DNA of 64,000 bases from an uncultured Opitutaceae bacterium (GCA_937958045.1 CALFXL010000066.1:65279-129278), one strand, 5' to 3'. Positions 9,657 through 18,807 are shown, counted from the first letter of the stretch. A program made the numbers and translations. Notes: generated by a model not told the origin, from the sequence alone.

Positions 9657-10184
9657 TCAGGGAGTGGATGCAGCGATGGCGCTGGCCTGTTCTTTGCCTG
9701 CGAGGGCATCGCGGAACGTCGGCGCCCTCATCGCATAGTCGAAAGCTCCCGAGACCGCGTTGTTCAGGCCCGGATCGCGCGGATGCGTGAGGAGGAAAAA
9801 GGTTTGATTCGCATCGCCAGTGCCGGCATCGATCGCCTTCTCGACCACCACGCCGTCCTTCAACAGCGCGGTCGGCACTGAGCTGCCGATGACCACCACC
9901 GCATCACAAGAGCCCATGCGCAGCTGACGCGCCGCCCACGGAGCATCGGTGGCCTCGATGACCACGCGCACCGGAGTTTGATATTCGCGGCTCATGCCCG
10001 CCGAAAGCGAGGTGGCCAGAGCTGCATGGAGCTGAGGCTGATCACCGAGTTTGCCGCTCATATCGAGAACCGCGACACGCACATCCGTGGTCGCCTCTAC
10101 ACTGACCGCCTCAGAAGCGCTGGCCGAAGCCACGCTGACGAATAGACATAGCCCGAGTAGCCGGGAATAAACGCTTGTTTTCAT
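9657..10184 (-). CDS. Small exported protein of unknown function
   Basis: 175 residues with a clear signal peptide (residues 1-24, ending ASASA). The mature part has an alternating beta/alpha pattern and a stretch RVVIEATDAPWAARQL followed by CDAVVVIGSSVPTALL. This faintly resembles a lobe of a periplasmic binding protein of the phosphate type, but it is too short to be a complete one. No lipobox. It is transcribed towards sufT and ends close to that gene's terminator. Function is not recognised. Confidence 0.65.
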   Translation of the reverse strand: MKTSVYSRLLGLCLFVSVASASASEAVSVEATTDVRVAVLDMSGKLGDQPQLHAALATSLSAGMSREYQTPVRVVIEATDAPWAARQLRMGSCDAVVVIGSSVPTALLKDGVVVEKAIDAGTGDANQTFFLLTHPRDPGLNNAVSGAFDYAMRAPTFRDALAGKEQASAIAASTP

Positions 10185-10322
10185 TGGGGAAACGACGTGG
10201 GGTTTTTGGCGCCCACCAAAGATGATAGGACACCGCCCTTCACATCGGTCCTGTGCTGCAATTATTTAGGCGAATTTTACGCCGATCTCCGCTTCCTTCT
10301 CAACCAGTTAAGTAAAAGCGAT

Positions 10323-11201
10323 TTACGCGGCAACAAACTCAAGCGTATTGCGCGCGTCGCCAAGGCTCATGCGCACGTCCACCACCAAACGAGCAAGTTG
10401 TTCCGGGGTAATGCGTAGCGGGCGCAACAACACCGCGGGCGGCACGGCGGGCGCTTCGCGATCTTCATCCAAGCACACCACGGCACGCAGCCATTTCGCG
10501 GCATACAGCAAACTCGCCGCGCGCGCATAACCGGCCGAGCCCAAGGGCGTGAGTTGCCAGCGGATCGGTTCGACGACGGTCGCGGGCAGTCCCCACGACT
10601 TCAGCAATTCCGCGCCCACTTCCGCGTTGGTCAGTCCCAACAACGCACGCTCCGCATCCGTAAACTCACGCGGGAAAACACGCGGCGCCAAGACAAGCGA
10701 GGGTTCGTTCGGCGACACCGCACGATCGATCGCGACCATGCCCGCAGCATGCAAAAGCCCGGCCATGTACGCCGCGTCTTTGTCCTCGCCGGCGATCTCC
10801 GCCAAGCGCTCCGACGCCAGAGCACACGCGACCGACGCGCGCCAGAAATCCTCCATATCCATTCCGTATAGAGAAAGTGGATACGACACCAACTGCGACT
10901 CCGACACACGCTCGACCATCGCATGCACCGTATTGAAGCCGAGGCGATTCACCGCTTCTTCGACCGACACGCAGTGTTCTCCGCGCTCGGCACTCCAGCC
11001 GTTGGCGACTTGAAGCACCAGCGCCGTCAGTCCGGCATCGAGCCGCACCAGCGAGCTCACCTCCTGCAAAGTCGGGTAGTTCGAGCGCAAAAGCGCATGC
11101 AACTGCAGCAGCACGCGCGGGGACGAGGGCAGCACAGAAATACCGGCCACGACTTGCTCGACCGACAGCCGTGTCATCATGGGCGATTGTGTAAGAAGCA
11201 T
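10323..11201 (-). CDS. HDOD-domain signalling protein
   Basis: About 292 residues forming one HDOD domain, a catalytically inactive relative of HD phosphohydrolases found in bacterial signalling. Family features are the ISVLPSSPRVLLQLHALL opening, SLVRLDAGLTALVLQVAN, VEEAVNRLGFNTV and AYMAGLLHAAGMVAIDRA, with late helices that include LLKSWGLP. No output domain is attached. ATG 11201 is chosen because GAGGG lies four bases upstream; ATG 11180 is also possible. It is divergent from clpP with a gap of 112 bp. Confidence 0.85.
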   Translation of the reverse strand: MLLTQSPMMTRLSVEQVVAGISVLPSSPRVLLQLHALLRSNYPTLQEVSSLVRLDAGLTALVLQVANGWSAERGEHCVSVEEAVNRLGFNTVHAMVERVSESQLVSYPLSLYGMDMEDFWRASVACALASERLAEIAGEDKDAAYMAGLLHAAGMVAIDRAVSPNEPSLVLAPRVFPREFTDAERALLGLTNAEVGAELLKSWGLPATVVEPIRWQLTPLGSAGYARAASLLYAAKWLRAVVCLDEDREAPAVPPAVLLRPLRITPEQLARLVVDVRMSLGDARNTLEFVAA

Positions 11202-11313
11202 GCAGCCCTCATCGGCGCACTGGGGTAAAACCTTTACTGCCAACAGGTGATTTCCCGGACTCATTCGAAAAATCGACTGGCAAAAACAGACCTCCCGCAC
11301 ACGTTACGCCACC

Positions 11314-11967
11314 ATGCCCATGACCCACTTCCATTCGACCGCTCCAACCAATCTTCCGCGCTTCGATGACGACGACGACGATGATGAGAAGGAGAACGCG
11401 CAGGCGCGCAAAAACGCCGCTCCGGTCGCCATGCTCATTCAGCGCAAGTTTCTCGAAGAACGAAAAATCTTCCTCTGGGGCCCCGTAACCGACGAGTCCG
11501 CCAAGGACCTCACCGAAAAACTTCTCTACCTCGAAAGCACCGCGCCGGGTAAGGAAATCAATTTCTACATCAACACCCCCGGCGGCTCCATCACTGCAGG
11601 CATGGCCGTGTATGACACGATGAAACTCATCAGCTCTCCCATCAATGTCATCGTCACCGGCATGGCTGCCTCGATGGGCTCCATCTTGCTCAGCGGCGCG
11701 CCCAAAGGTCGTCGCTACATCTACCCGCACGCCCGCGTGTTGATTCACCAGCCGCTCATCTCCGGCCGCATGGTCGGTCCAGCGACGGACATCAACATTC
11801 AGGCGAAAGAAATGGAAAAGCTGCGCGCCGAGTTGAACCAGATCCTCGCCGACGCGTCGGGCCAACCGATCGAACGCATCAATCAAGACACCGATCGCGA
11901 TTTCTACCTCAACGCGCAGGAAGCCATCGCCTACGGTCTCGCCGACAAGATCGTCGAAAAGATCTGA
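11314..11967 (+). CDS. clpP: ATP-dependent Clp protease proteolytic subunit with acidic N-terminus
   Basis: 217 residues, ClpP serine peptidase fold. The catalytic triad is present with the expected spacing: Ser120 in GMAASMGS, His145 in IHQP and Asp194 in DTDRDFY (25 and 49 residues apart, as in E. coli ClpP). ClpP forms a tetradecameric barrel fed by Clp ATPases. The N-terminus is unusual: about 35 residues precede the core and include seven consecutive Asp (residues 18-24) then EKE. No clpX or clpA is adjacent, which suggests either a stand-alone copy or an extra paralogue. A strong terminator follows. Confidence 0.93.
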   Translation: MPMTHFHSTAPTNLPRFDDDDDDDEKENAQARKNAAPVAMLIQRKFLEERKIFLWGPVTDESAKDLTEKLLYLESTAPGKEINFYINTPGGSITAGMAVYDTMKLISSPINVIVTGMAASMGSILLSGAPKGRRYIYPHARVLIHQPLISGRMVGPATDINIQAKEMEKLRAELNQILADASGQPIERINQDTDRDFYLNAQEAIAYGLADKIVEKI

Positions 11968-12003
11968 GCGCGGCCAACGTTTCCAAATATCTCTCGTTTC
12001 TCC

Positions 12004-12030
12004 GGCGCGGATCACTCCGCGCCTTTTTTT
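12004..12030 (+). terminator. Intrinsic terminator after clpP
   Basis: Stem GGCGCGGA/TCCGCGCC (12004-12011 and 12016-12023), loop TCAC, followed by seven T. Confidence 0.92.
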
Positions 12031-12039
12031 GTGTTCCCA

Positions 12040-13422
12040 TCACTCGCGCGTCGCGTGTGACAATTCTCGTTCCGCCAACGCTGCGCGCAGTTCTTCGCTT
12101 GGACGTGCCGCGATCGCCTCGCGCAAGACACGAAGCGCTTCAGGCATTTGTCCCGTTTTTTCCAACCGCACCACTTCGCGCAAAATCACGTAAGGGAAAA
12201 ACGTGTCCGGCAGCTCCGCACGGCGTTTCCATTGCTCCGCATAACTCACCTTGAAAGGTCGATACAGCGGATCGCCCAACACCACCTGCTGCCAGCTCAG
12301 CGCACGCAGCGCATAAAACGTCGCCTCTCCCAGAGTCTTCCCCTGCGCCAACTGCTCGACGAGCAGATGCGGTTGATGCGTGAATGCGAGATAGGGCTCA
12401 TAGACATTTCCAAACGTCGCCGTCACGCCGCGCGCGATGAGCGGACCACACCAATGCGTCTGCGTCGTCCGCACCGTCTCCGCGGAAAAACTGTGCAGAT
12501 GCAACGCCACCGCGCCCGGCGGAAAACGAAAATCCACGCGCGCCATCGGCCCGGAAATTTGTCCGCCATACCAGCCGAAATACAGCACCGGCGCATCAAA
12601 GCGCGCATCCGCAGCGAACATCGTTGGCTCGCGATCAACCGTAAGGTCGAAGTCCAGCGCCGCCAATTGCTTCGCGACTTCCTCCATCCACGCATCGCCT
12701 TCCGCGTGCGGCCCGCCGATGTCCACATACGCGCGTCCAATCAAACCGCGCGCCTCCGCTTCCAAGGCGCGATCGATCATGCCTTTCACCGATTCCACAT
12801 CGGGGCCATCGAGTCGCGAAACACGCACCACGGCATTACGCTCGATCGCCGATGGCCGCTCCTTGCGATACAACGGATTCGGCACAAACGCATTGATCGT
12901 ATAACCCGGACGCGCGATCAGCGCCAATTCCGCATCCACCGCGCCGCGATTCGTGCGAAACTCACGCCGATCCGTCAGCCCGCGCACTTCTTTGTACAAT
13001 TCAGCGTCGTGCGACACGCGCAAGGGCACACCATAACACGTAACCAAATATTGGATACGATGCCCGACCACGAGAGGGCGTTTCCGCCCGATCTCATCCC
13101 TTCGGTCCGAACTCGCGCCCACCAGCCATTCGCGCGCCAACAGTTCGTCCTGCAGCGGCTGATAAATCGTATCGATGAACGTCCGCCATCCGATCGTTTC
13201 TTCGCGCGGCATGGGCAATACCACGATGTTCTGCTCCGGAATGCCGCGTCTCGCCGCGTAGTGTCGCGCGAGCGCGAGCGAATCATCCATCAACGCATTG
13301 GCAACAATCACCACACCCGCGGCTTCTTCGGAAGCGGATTCCGCGCGTAACGCTCCGGCTAGCGTCCCCAACATCAGAACCAATCGCCAGCGCCAGCGAA
13401 GATGTCGGATGTACCGTGCCAT
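12040..13422 (-). CDS. TIGR03790-like protein of PEP-CTERM/exosortase genomes
   Basis: About 460 residues with a basic N-terminus and one membrane/signal segment (residues 11-27). The body contains GVVIVANALMDDSLALARHYA, RGIPEQNIVVLPMP, then IQYLVTCYGVPLRV and VLYFGWYGGQISGP, the layout of the uncharacterised TIGR03790 family. From family knowledge, that family is restricted to genomes that carry the PEP-CTERM/exosortase system, which fits the PEP-CTERM gene at 27851. The start is ATG 13422; codons upstream of it run into the divergent gene's promoter. Function is unknown. The caspase/gingipain-like alternation of strands and helices is only an impression. Confidence 0.75.
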   Translation of the reverse strand: MARYIRHLRWRWRLVLMLGTLAGALRAESASEEAAGVVIVANALMDDSLALARHYAARRGIPEQNIVVLPMPREETIGWRTFIDTIYQPLQDELLAREWLVGASSDRRDEIGRKRPLVVGHRIQYLVTCYGVPLRVSHDAELYKEVRGLTDRREFRTNRGAVDAELALIARPGYTINAFVPNPLYRKERPSAIERNAVVRVSRLDGPDVESVKGMIDRALEAEARGLIGRAYVDIGGPHAEGDAWMEEVAKQLAALDFDLTVDREPTMFAADARFDAPVLYFGWYGGQISGPMARVDFRFPPGAVALHLHSFSAETVRTTQTHWCGPLIARGVTATFGNVYEPYLAFTHQPHLLVEQLAQGKTLGEATFYALRALSWQQVVLGDPLYRPFKVSYAEQWKRRAELPDTFFPYVILREVVRLEKTGQMPEALRVLREAIAARPSEELRAALAERELSHATRE

Positions 13423-13501
13423 AAACTCGCGCAAACAAACGACCACCACGCTCGCGCGCAAATATTCTCGGCCCGTATTCGCTTCGGACTATTGTCTCCG
13501 G

Positions 13502-14530
13502 ATGCGCTCTTCTCGTCTGTGTTTTGCCACCCTTTTCCTCGCCATCGCCGGCACCGCCTTTTCGTGGGACTACGAAGGTCATCGCGCAGTCAATCTCACC
13601 GCGCTCGAATCGCTGCCGCCTGAGTTTCCGGCTTTCATCCGCGATGCCGCTGCCCGCGAACGCATCGCCTTTCTCGCCGGCGAACCCGATCGCTGGCGTA
13701 ATGTTTCGCAGGATCTTCCGCTGAAACATGCGAGTTCGACCGACCACTTCATTGACTTCGAGGATCTCACGCCGCTCGCACTTTCCCCCGAAACGCTCAG
13801 CGATTTCCGTCACATCTACACGTCGCAGGTTTTTCTCGCGCGTGAGAAATACGCGGACCGACTTCCGCCGATCGATCCCGCGCGCAATCGCGATCGCACG
13901 CGCGAATTGCCGGGCTATCTCCCGTGGGCCATCACCGAATCCTACTCGCGGCTGAAATCCGCCTTTTCGTATCTCAAAGCCTATGAGGAAGCCGGCACCG
14001 CGGAAGAAATCGAAAACGCCAAAGCCAACGTCATCTATCTCATGGGCCTCATGGGCCACTATGTCGGCGATGGCGGCCAGCCGCTGCACACAACGAAACA
14101 CTTCAACGGTTGGGTCGGCGAAAATCCCAAGGGCTATTTTACCGAGCGCACGTTTCACGCGAAGGTCGACGGCGCGTTCATCCAGCGCATGGGCGGCGTC
14201 TCGCTCGAACGCATTTTCCGCGAGGTCAAACCTGCGCAGCGCCTCGCCACGGCAACACCCGCCTCCGGTCGCGATCCGATTTTCGAACACGCGCTTCGCT
14301 ACTTGCTCGCGCAACTCGAACAAGTGGAGCCGCTCTACATCTTGGAAAAGGATGGCAAACTCGATCCCGAGCGCGCCGAGGCCCAGGAGGGTCTGCTCTT
14401 TATCGAAAAACAAATCTCCACCGCCGGCCACATGCTCGGCTGTCTCTGGCTCACCGCTTGGCACGAAGCGCCGACCGACACGTATCTGCGCGGTCAGCTT
14501 TTCGCGCGACGCACACGCGAAGCAAAATAG
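13502..14530 (+). CDS. S1/P1-type zinc nuclease, exported
   Basis: 342 residues. A signal peptide of about 18 residues ends GTAFS, so the mature protein begins with WDYEGH. A free N-terminal Trp and the nearby His are zinc ligands in S1/P1 nucleases and phospholipase C. Further family elements are the histidine in LMGLMGHYVGDGGQPLHTTK and HFNGW. These enzymes hydrolyse single-stranded nucleic acid or phosphomonoesters outside the cytoplasm. It is divergent from the TIGR03790-like gene with about 80 bp between starts. Nuclease activity is inferred from the fold. Confidence 0.82.
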   Translation: MRSSRLCFATLFLAIAGTAFSWDYEGHRAVNLTALESLPPEFPAFIRDAAARERIAFLAGEPDRWRNVSQDLPLKHASSTDHFIDFEDLTPLALSPETLSDFRHIYTSQVFLAREKYADRLPPIDPARNRDRTRELPGYLPWAITESYSRLKSAFSYLKAYEEAGTAEEIENAKANVIYLMGLMGHYVGDGGQPLHTTKHFNGWVGENPKGYFTERTFHAKVDGAFIQRMGGVSLERIFREVKPAQRLATATPASGRDPIFEHALRYLLAQLEQVEPLYILEKDGKLDPERAEAQEGLLFIEKQISTAGHMLGCLWLTAWHEAPTDTYLRGQLFARRTREAK

Positions 14531-14557
14531 CGCCGCGAGCTGCGCTCGTGGTTGCCG

Positions 14558-15625
14558 TTATCGCGAGCGCAATTTGAGCCTGACGGCATAGGTCGCGATG
14601 CCCTCGGCGATCGCATCGGCGATTTTCTGACGGTACTCAGGCGAGGCGATTTTTCGTCCTTCGGCGTCGTTCGACAAAAAGCCCGCTTCGACCAGCACGC
14701 CCGGACAAGCCAGCGGTCGCAACACGCCCCAATGCGCGATCTTCTGTCCGCGATCATCCGCGCCGAGTTGGCGAATCAACTCAGCGTGGATCGCGTGCGC
14801 AGCAGAAGCGCTCATCGTGTCGAAACGATTCACCGGCGCGGGATGCACTTCGGTATCGTCGACCTGGCCTTTACCCCACGCATTTGTCGAACGCTGATAC
14901 TGCGGGGCGAAAGTAAACACTTCCGCGCCTCGCGTGCGTCCATCACCGCCGACCGAGTTGAAGTGAATGCTCACGAAGAGATCCGCGTCAGCGCTGTTCG
15001 CGATGATCGCGCGCGCACCGAGCGCCACATCGATATCGGTTTCGCGCGTCATCACCACGCGATAGCCCAGCGCTTCGAGTTTTTGTCTCAGCCGTTTGGA
15101 TACATCCAAGGCGAACTCTTTCTCGATCAAGCCGAGCGCCGCGTTGCGCGTGCCGGTATCCGTGCCGCCATGGCCCGCATCGATCGCTATCACCCGCAAC
15201 TGCGGACGTTCCGCGGCCGATGGTTTCAACAATCCCGGAAGCAAGCGCTCCGCGTCCACACGGCTGATCTGGATTTGTCCGTCCACCAAACGCGCCGGAT
15301 CGCCCAGAAAAACCCGCAGCCCATCCACACGCGAATCGCGCGAGCCCGCTTCGATCTCCACGCGATGTTCGGCACTCGTCAGCACGACGCGTTTTTGCGG
15401 CTCCATCCAAGCCAGCGAGAGACCATGCGCAGCCGCCACGTCGTTGATGGAGACATAACCGGGGAATGGACGGGCATTGTCTGTCGCAGGCGCCGGTGCC
15501 GGCACGGCTGCGATGGGGGGTGTACTCGACTGACCGCCGGGCCGCGTAGGGGGTTTTCTAGCGGTTTGAGCGAAGGCAACGGTCGAGGAAAGCAGGACGG
15601 GAAGCCAGAAGCGGAGGAGGTTCAC
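14558..15625 (-). CDS. N-acetylmuramoyl-L-alanine amidase (copy 1 of tandem pair)
   Basis: 355 residues. Signal peptide (1-19), a Pro-rich linker, a copper-amine-oxidase-N-like domain with GYVSINDVAAAHGLSLAW (about 56-130), then an Amidase_3 domain. Zinc-binding and catalytic elements are visible: IDAGHGGTDTGT, the SIHFNS histidine and VLVEAGFLSN with the catalytic Glu. It cleaves the bond between MurNAc and the stem peptide in the periplasm. It is 12 bp downstream of a paralogue with the same domain order, so the two are probably one transcript and arose by duplication. Confidence 0.92.
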   Translation of the reverse strand: MNLLRFWLPVLLSSTVAFAQTARKPPTRPGGQSSTPPIAAVPAPAPATDNARPFPGYVSINDVAAAHGLSLAWMEPQKRVVLTSAEHRVEIEAGSRDSRVDGLRVFLGDPARLVDGQIQISRVDAERLLPGLLKPSAAERPQLRVIAIDAGHGGTDTGTRNAALGLIEKEFALDVSKRLRQKLEALGYRVVMTRETDIDVALGARAIIANSADADLFVSIHFNSVGGDGRTRGAEVFTFAPQYQRSTNAWGKGQVDDTEVHPAPVNRFDTMSASAAHAIHAELIRQLGADDRGQKIAHWGVLRPLACPGVLVEAGFLSNDAEGRKIASPEYRQKIADAIAEGIATYAVRLKLRSR

Positions 15626-15637
15626 GGGGTGGAGAAA

Positions 15638-16687
15638 TCACTGCGACCGCGAACGTTCCACCGCGGCGGCGTATTGCTTCACGCCCGCGGCGACGGCTTC
15701 GGCGATCTGCTGACGGTAGGCAGCCGTGGCGATTTTGCGCGCTTCTGCCGTGTTAGTCACGAAGCCAGCTTCGACCAGCACCGCCGGACATGTCGATAGT
15801 CGCAACACCGCCAACCGACCGCGCTTCAACCCGCGATCGGAGGTTTTGAGCTGGTTAACCAGCGATCGATGCAGGTGATAACCGAGCACGCTATTCCAAT
15901 GGTCGTTTTCGTTTCCCGGATTCGCGATGCCATCGGACGGACCACGCGAGTTGTCTGCCGCCGACCGCTGAAACTGCGGCGTCATGATATACGTTTCCGT
16001 TCCCGAGACTTTCTCCACGTTGGACTCAACGGCGTTGAAATGAACGCTCACAAAAACATCCGCCCGTGCGCGCGTCGCCACCGCCGGACGTTCTCCGAGC
16101 TCGATGAAGCGATCGTCTTTGCGCGTGAGGATCACGCGGTAGCCTTCGTTTGTAAGGATTTTCTCGATACGGCGCACCACATCGAGCGCGAGGGTTTTTT
16201 CCTGCAGATTGAGCCGCTTGTTTTCCATGCCCGGATCGCGGCCACCATGCCCCGCATCGAGCACGATGGTTTTGACCGATCGCATGGTCGGCTGACCAAG
16301 CCCCGGACGCAAAATCGGCGTGAGCAACTTCTCCGCATCGATGCGGCTGATGCGCAGCGTGCGACCATGATAGCGCGCACCGTCGCCCATGAAGATCCGT
16401 GTGCCGTTCACACGGATGTCGCGCGAATCCACCTCAAACTCGATCCGCGTATAGCGGCTGCTGAGCACGAGCCGCTTTTGCGGCGCGGTCCAAGTGGCTT
16501 TCAGACCAAAACGTTTTCCGAACGCGATGGCGTCCACGTACTGGACGCCGTTCAAGGTCACATAAGACGTGCTTTGCGCGGGCCGGGCAGGCTGCGTCGG
16601 TCGCGCATTCGCCGAAGTCGCCGACAACGCCAGTAACAGCGCAGCCGTTCCGAGAAGGGCGAGTATCTGCCGCCACGCAGGCCTCAC
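15638..16687 (-). CDS. N-acetylmuramoyl-L-alanine amidase (copy 2 of tandem pair)
   Basis: 349 residues with the same order as its neighbour: signal peptide (about 1-28), a linker rich in Pro/Arg, a copper-amine-oxidase-N-like domain (GLKATWTAPQKRLVL) and Amidase_3 with VLDAGHGGRDPGMENKR, VSVHFNAVE and VLVEAGFVTN. The metal ligands and catalytic Glu are kept, so both copies should be active. It starts 10 bp after infC on the same strand. Having two related amidases may separate roles in daughter-cell separation and wall turnover, which is inference. Confidence 0.92.
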   Translation of the reverse strand: MRPAWRQILALLGTAALLLALSATSANARPTQPARPAQSTSYVTLNGVQYVDAIAFGKRFGLKATWTAPQKRLVLSSRYTRIEFEVDSRDIRVNGTRIFMGDGARYHGRTLRISRIDAEKLLTPILRPGLGQPTMRSVKTIVLDAGHGGRDPGMENKRLNLQEKTLALDVVRRIEKILTNEGYRVILTRKDDRFIELGERPAVATRARADVFVSVHFNAVESNVEKVSGTETYIMTPQFQRSAADNSRGPSDGIANPGNENDHWNSVLGYHLHRSLVNQLKTSDRGLKRGRLAVLRLSTCPAVLVEAGFVTNTAEARKIATAAYRQQIAEAVAAGVKQYAAAVERSRSQ

Positions 16688-16697
16688 GCCCGCATCC

Positions 16698-17336
16698 TCA
16701 TTCGGTTTTCTCGGCTTCGTCCTGCTCGATTTCCCGAGGATCGAGATACTTTGGCTTCCGTTTGTTCGCCGGAAGCGGCGTGAGCATGACGTTGATTTGT
16801 TTGCCGAGCAGACGGGGTTCGGAATCGGCGTGGCCCATGCCCTCGAGCTCAGCCAGCGCGCGTTTGATCACCTCAAAACCGATTTCGGTATGAGCCATCT
16901 CGCGACCGCGAAACTTCAGTCGCAATTTCACCTTCGCGCCGTGGTGGAGGAACTCCTCCGCGTGGCGGATCTTGGTGAGAAAATCATTCCCCGCGATACG
17001 GGCCGAAAACTCGATCTCCTTGATCTTCGAAGCGGTCACCTTCGCGTGCGAAACCTTCTTCTGCTCCTCGTACACGTACTTGCCGAAATCCATGATGCGG
17101 CAGACGGGAGGCTGTGCGTTTGGAGCGACCTCCACCAGGTCGAGTCCAACTTCCATCGCGAGCGCGAGCGCTTTTTCGGTGGGGAGAATCCCGAGCTGTT
17201 TGCCCTCGGGGCTGATGACGCGAATCTGGGGAACCTTGATCCGATGGTTGCGGCGAATGCCGGCGTAGGGGTCGTTGTTGCGACGCTGATTATAACCGGG
17301 GCGATTGCCGCCGGAGGAGGGAAACGAGGTTGCCAT
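16698..17336 (-). CDS. infC: Translation initiation factor IF-3
   Basis: 212 residues. IF-3 binds the 30S subunit and checks the start codon. The N-domain carries NHRIKVPQIRVISPEGKQLG and LVEVAPNAQPPVCRIMDFGK. The C-domain carries KEIEFSARIAGNDF and VKLRLKFRGREMAHTEIG. ATG 17336 is chosen; the longer frame upstream is not conserved. It has a basic, Gly/Asn-rich N-terminal extension and a charged tail. Unusually, rpmI and rplT do not follow: the next genes are two cell-wall amidases. Confidence 0.95.
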   Translation of the reverse strand: MATSFPSSGGNRPGYNQRRNNDPYAGIRRNHRIKVPQIRVISPEGKQLGILPTEKALALAMEVGLDLVEVAPNAQPPVCRIMDFGKYVYEEQKKVSHAKVTASKIKEIEFSARIAGNDFLTKIRHAEEFLHHGAKVKLRLKFRGREMAHTEIGFEVIKRALAELEGMGHADSEPRLLGKQINVMLTPLPANKRKPKYLDPREIEQDEAEKTE

Positions 17337-17457
17337 CAATAAGTGCTTGGTGAATCGGTGGGGTTCTTCTCGCGCGGTTGCGCGCCCCTGACAATCACGA
17401 ACTTCTCGGGGAAAAATGCAACTAGCCAAGCGCTAAAAGAGCGCGCCTCGAGCCCGT

Positions 17458-17865
17458 TCACACACTGAAACTCTCGCCGCACGAGCAACTGGCTTTGGCG
17501 TTGGGATTGGCGAACTTGAAGCCGCCGCCGATCATCTTGTTCGAATAGTCGAGGACAGTGCCCTTCAAATACAGCGCCGTCTTCGGATCCACGAGCACCG
17601 ACACGCCGCTGCTGCGCACGAGGATGTCGCCTTTGCGCGGAGCGTTCGTGAAACGCAGCTTGTAACTCAGCCCGTTGCAGCCGCCGCCCGTGATCGCCAC
17701 GCGCAGATATTCGCCCTGCTGCTCGCGCGCGATCAACGCGTTGACTTTGGCGCCTGCGGACTCGGTCAGACGCACGAGGTTTTCGTTACCTTCACGCACG
17801 ACCACCGGCTCCGGCGCGACGGGCGCCGGTCCTGAAGTGGACGTGGCTGATGTTTCAACAGACAT
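17458..17865 (-). CDS. IscA/ErpA-type Fe-S carrier (HesB family)
   Basis: 135 residues. The N-terminal 20 residues are a variable Ser/Thr/Pro tail, followed by the HesB core. The three ligand cysteines are present: one in GGGCNGLSYKLRF and two in SCSCGESF at the C-terminus. A-type carriers move Fe-S clusters from the scaffold to target enzymes, so this protein probably works with the SUF system at the left of the window. ATG 17865 is preferred over a TTG three codons upstream. It lies directly behind pdxA. Confidence 0.92.
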   Translation of the reverse strand: MSVETSATSTSGPAPVAPEPVVVREGNENLVRLTESAGAKVNALIAREQQGEYLRVAITGGGCNGLSYKLRFTNAPRKGDILVRSSGVSVLVDPKTALYLKGTVLDYSNKMIGGGFKFANPNAKASCSCGESFSV

Positions 17866-17874
17866 GACGAACAA

Positions 17875-18807
17875 TCATTGAGCGCTGCGCAGTTTTATCA
17901 AGCGCCGCGCCACCGTGACGGCATTCGTGAAACTCGCCGCGCTGGCGAGGCCGCGTCCCGCGATACCAAACGCCGTGCCGTGATCCGGGCTCGTGCGTAC
18001 ATGCGGCAACCCGAGCGTCACATTCACCGCGGTGTCGAAGTCGATCGTCTTCAACGGCGCGAGCCCTTGGTCGTGATACAACGCGATCGTCACATCGAAC
18101 TCCCCGCGCAGCGCGCGCGCAAACACCGTATCGCCCGGCTCGCAACGCGACAGTCCGGGAAACTCCGCGCGATATTTCGCGAGCACGGGTTCGATCACAT
18201 CGCGTTCTTCATGGCCCAATAGTCCGTCCTCGCCCGCGTGCGGATTGAGTCCGCACACCGCGATCCGCGGTTCCGTCACACCGTCCGCGCGCGCCAACTC
18301 CGCCGCCGCGCGCACGGCTCGCACGATGTTCGCTTCCGTGAGCTGACCCGGCACGTCGCGAAACGGAATGTGCCACGTGAGCAACACCAAGCGCAGCCGT
18401 CCGCCGCAAAACGCCATCGTCGGTTCCCCGCCCCAGCGCGCCGCAAAAAACTCCGTCTGGCCGGGAAAAACATAACCGGCTTTCTGCAGCCAGCTCTTGC
18501 TCACCGGCCCGGTGACCACGCCGGAAAACTCGCCGCGCTGGGTCCCTTCGGCCGCGCGCTCCATCGCCGCGAGCGCGACACGCGCGCCGTCAATCGTCGG
18601 ATGTCCGGCCTCTATGGAAAATTCATCTTCGCCCACCGCGACCGCATGCACGCCGCGCGAAGCGAGTTTTCCCGCCCAACGCGCCGGGCCGATCACCGCG
18701 ACATCCTTCAACGCGTTCGGATGCGCCGCGATCCACGCTTCGATAATCTCCGGCCCGACTCCGGCCGGATCGCCACACGTAAAGGCCAGCGGTGCGCGCG
18801 TTGTCAT
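17875..18807 (-). CDS. pdxA: 4-hydroxythreonine-4-phosphate dehydrogenase
   Basis: 310 residues. NAD-dependent oxidation of 4-phosphohydroxy-L-threonine in the DXP-dependent pyridoxal-phosphate pathway. Family motifs are GDPAGVGPEI near the N-terminus, VTGPVSKSWLQKAGYVFPGQ, ITCGLNPHAGE-like CGLNPHAGEDGLLGHEE, the YHDQGLAPLKT metal/substrate loop and VRTSPDHGTAFGIAG. Length is close to the usual 320-330. It follows lpxA on the same strand with a 42-bp gap. Confidence 0.95.
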   Translation of the reverse strand: MTTRAPLAFTCGDPAGVGPEIIEAWIAAHPNALKDVAVIGPARWAGKLASRGVHAVAVGEDEFSIEAGHPTIDGARVALAAMERAAEGTQRGEFSGVVTGPVSKSWLQKAGYVFPGQTEFFAARWGGEPTMAFCGGRLRLVLLTWHIPFRDVPGQLTEANIVRAVRAAAELARADGVTEPRIAVCGLNPHAGEDGLLGHEERDVIEPVLAKYRAEFPGLSRCEPGDTVFARALRGEFDVTIALYHDQGLAPLKTIDFDTAVNVTLGLPHVRTSPDHGTAFGIAGRGLASAASFTNAVTVARRLIKLRSAQ

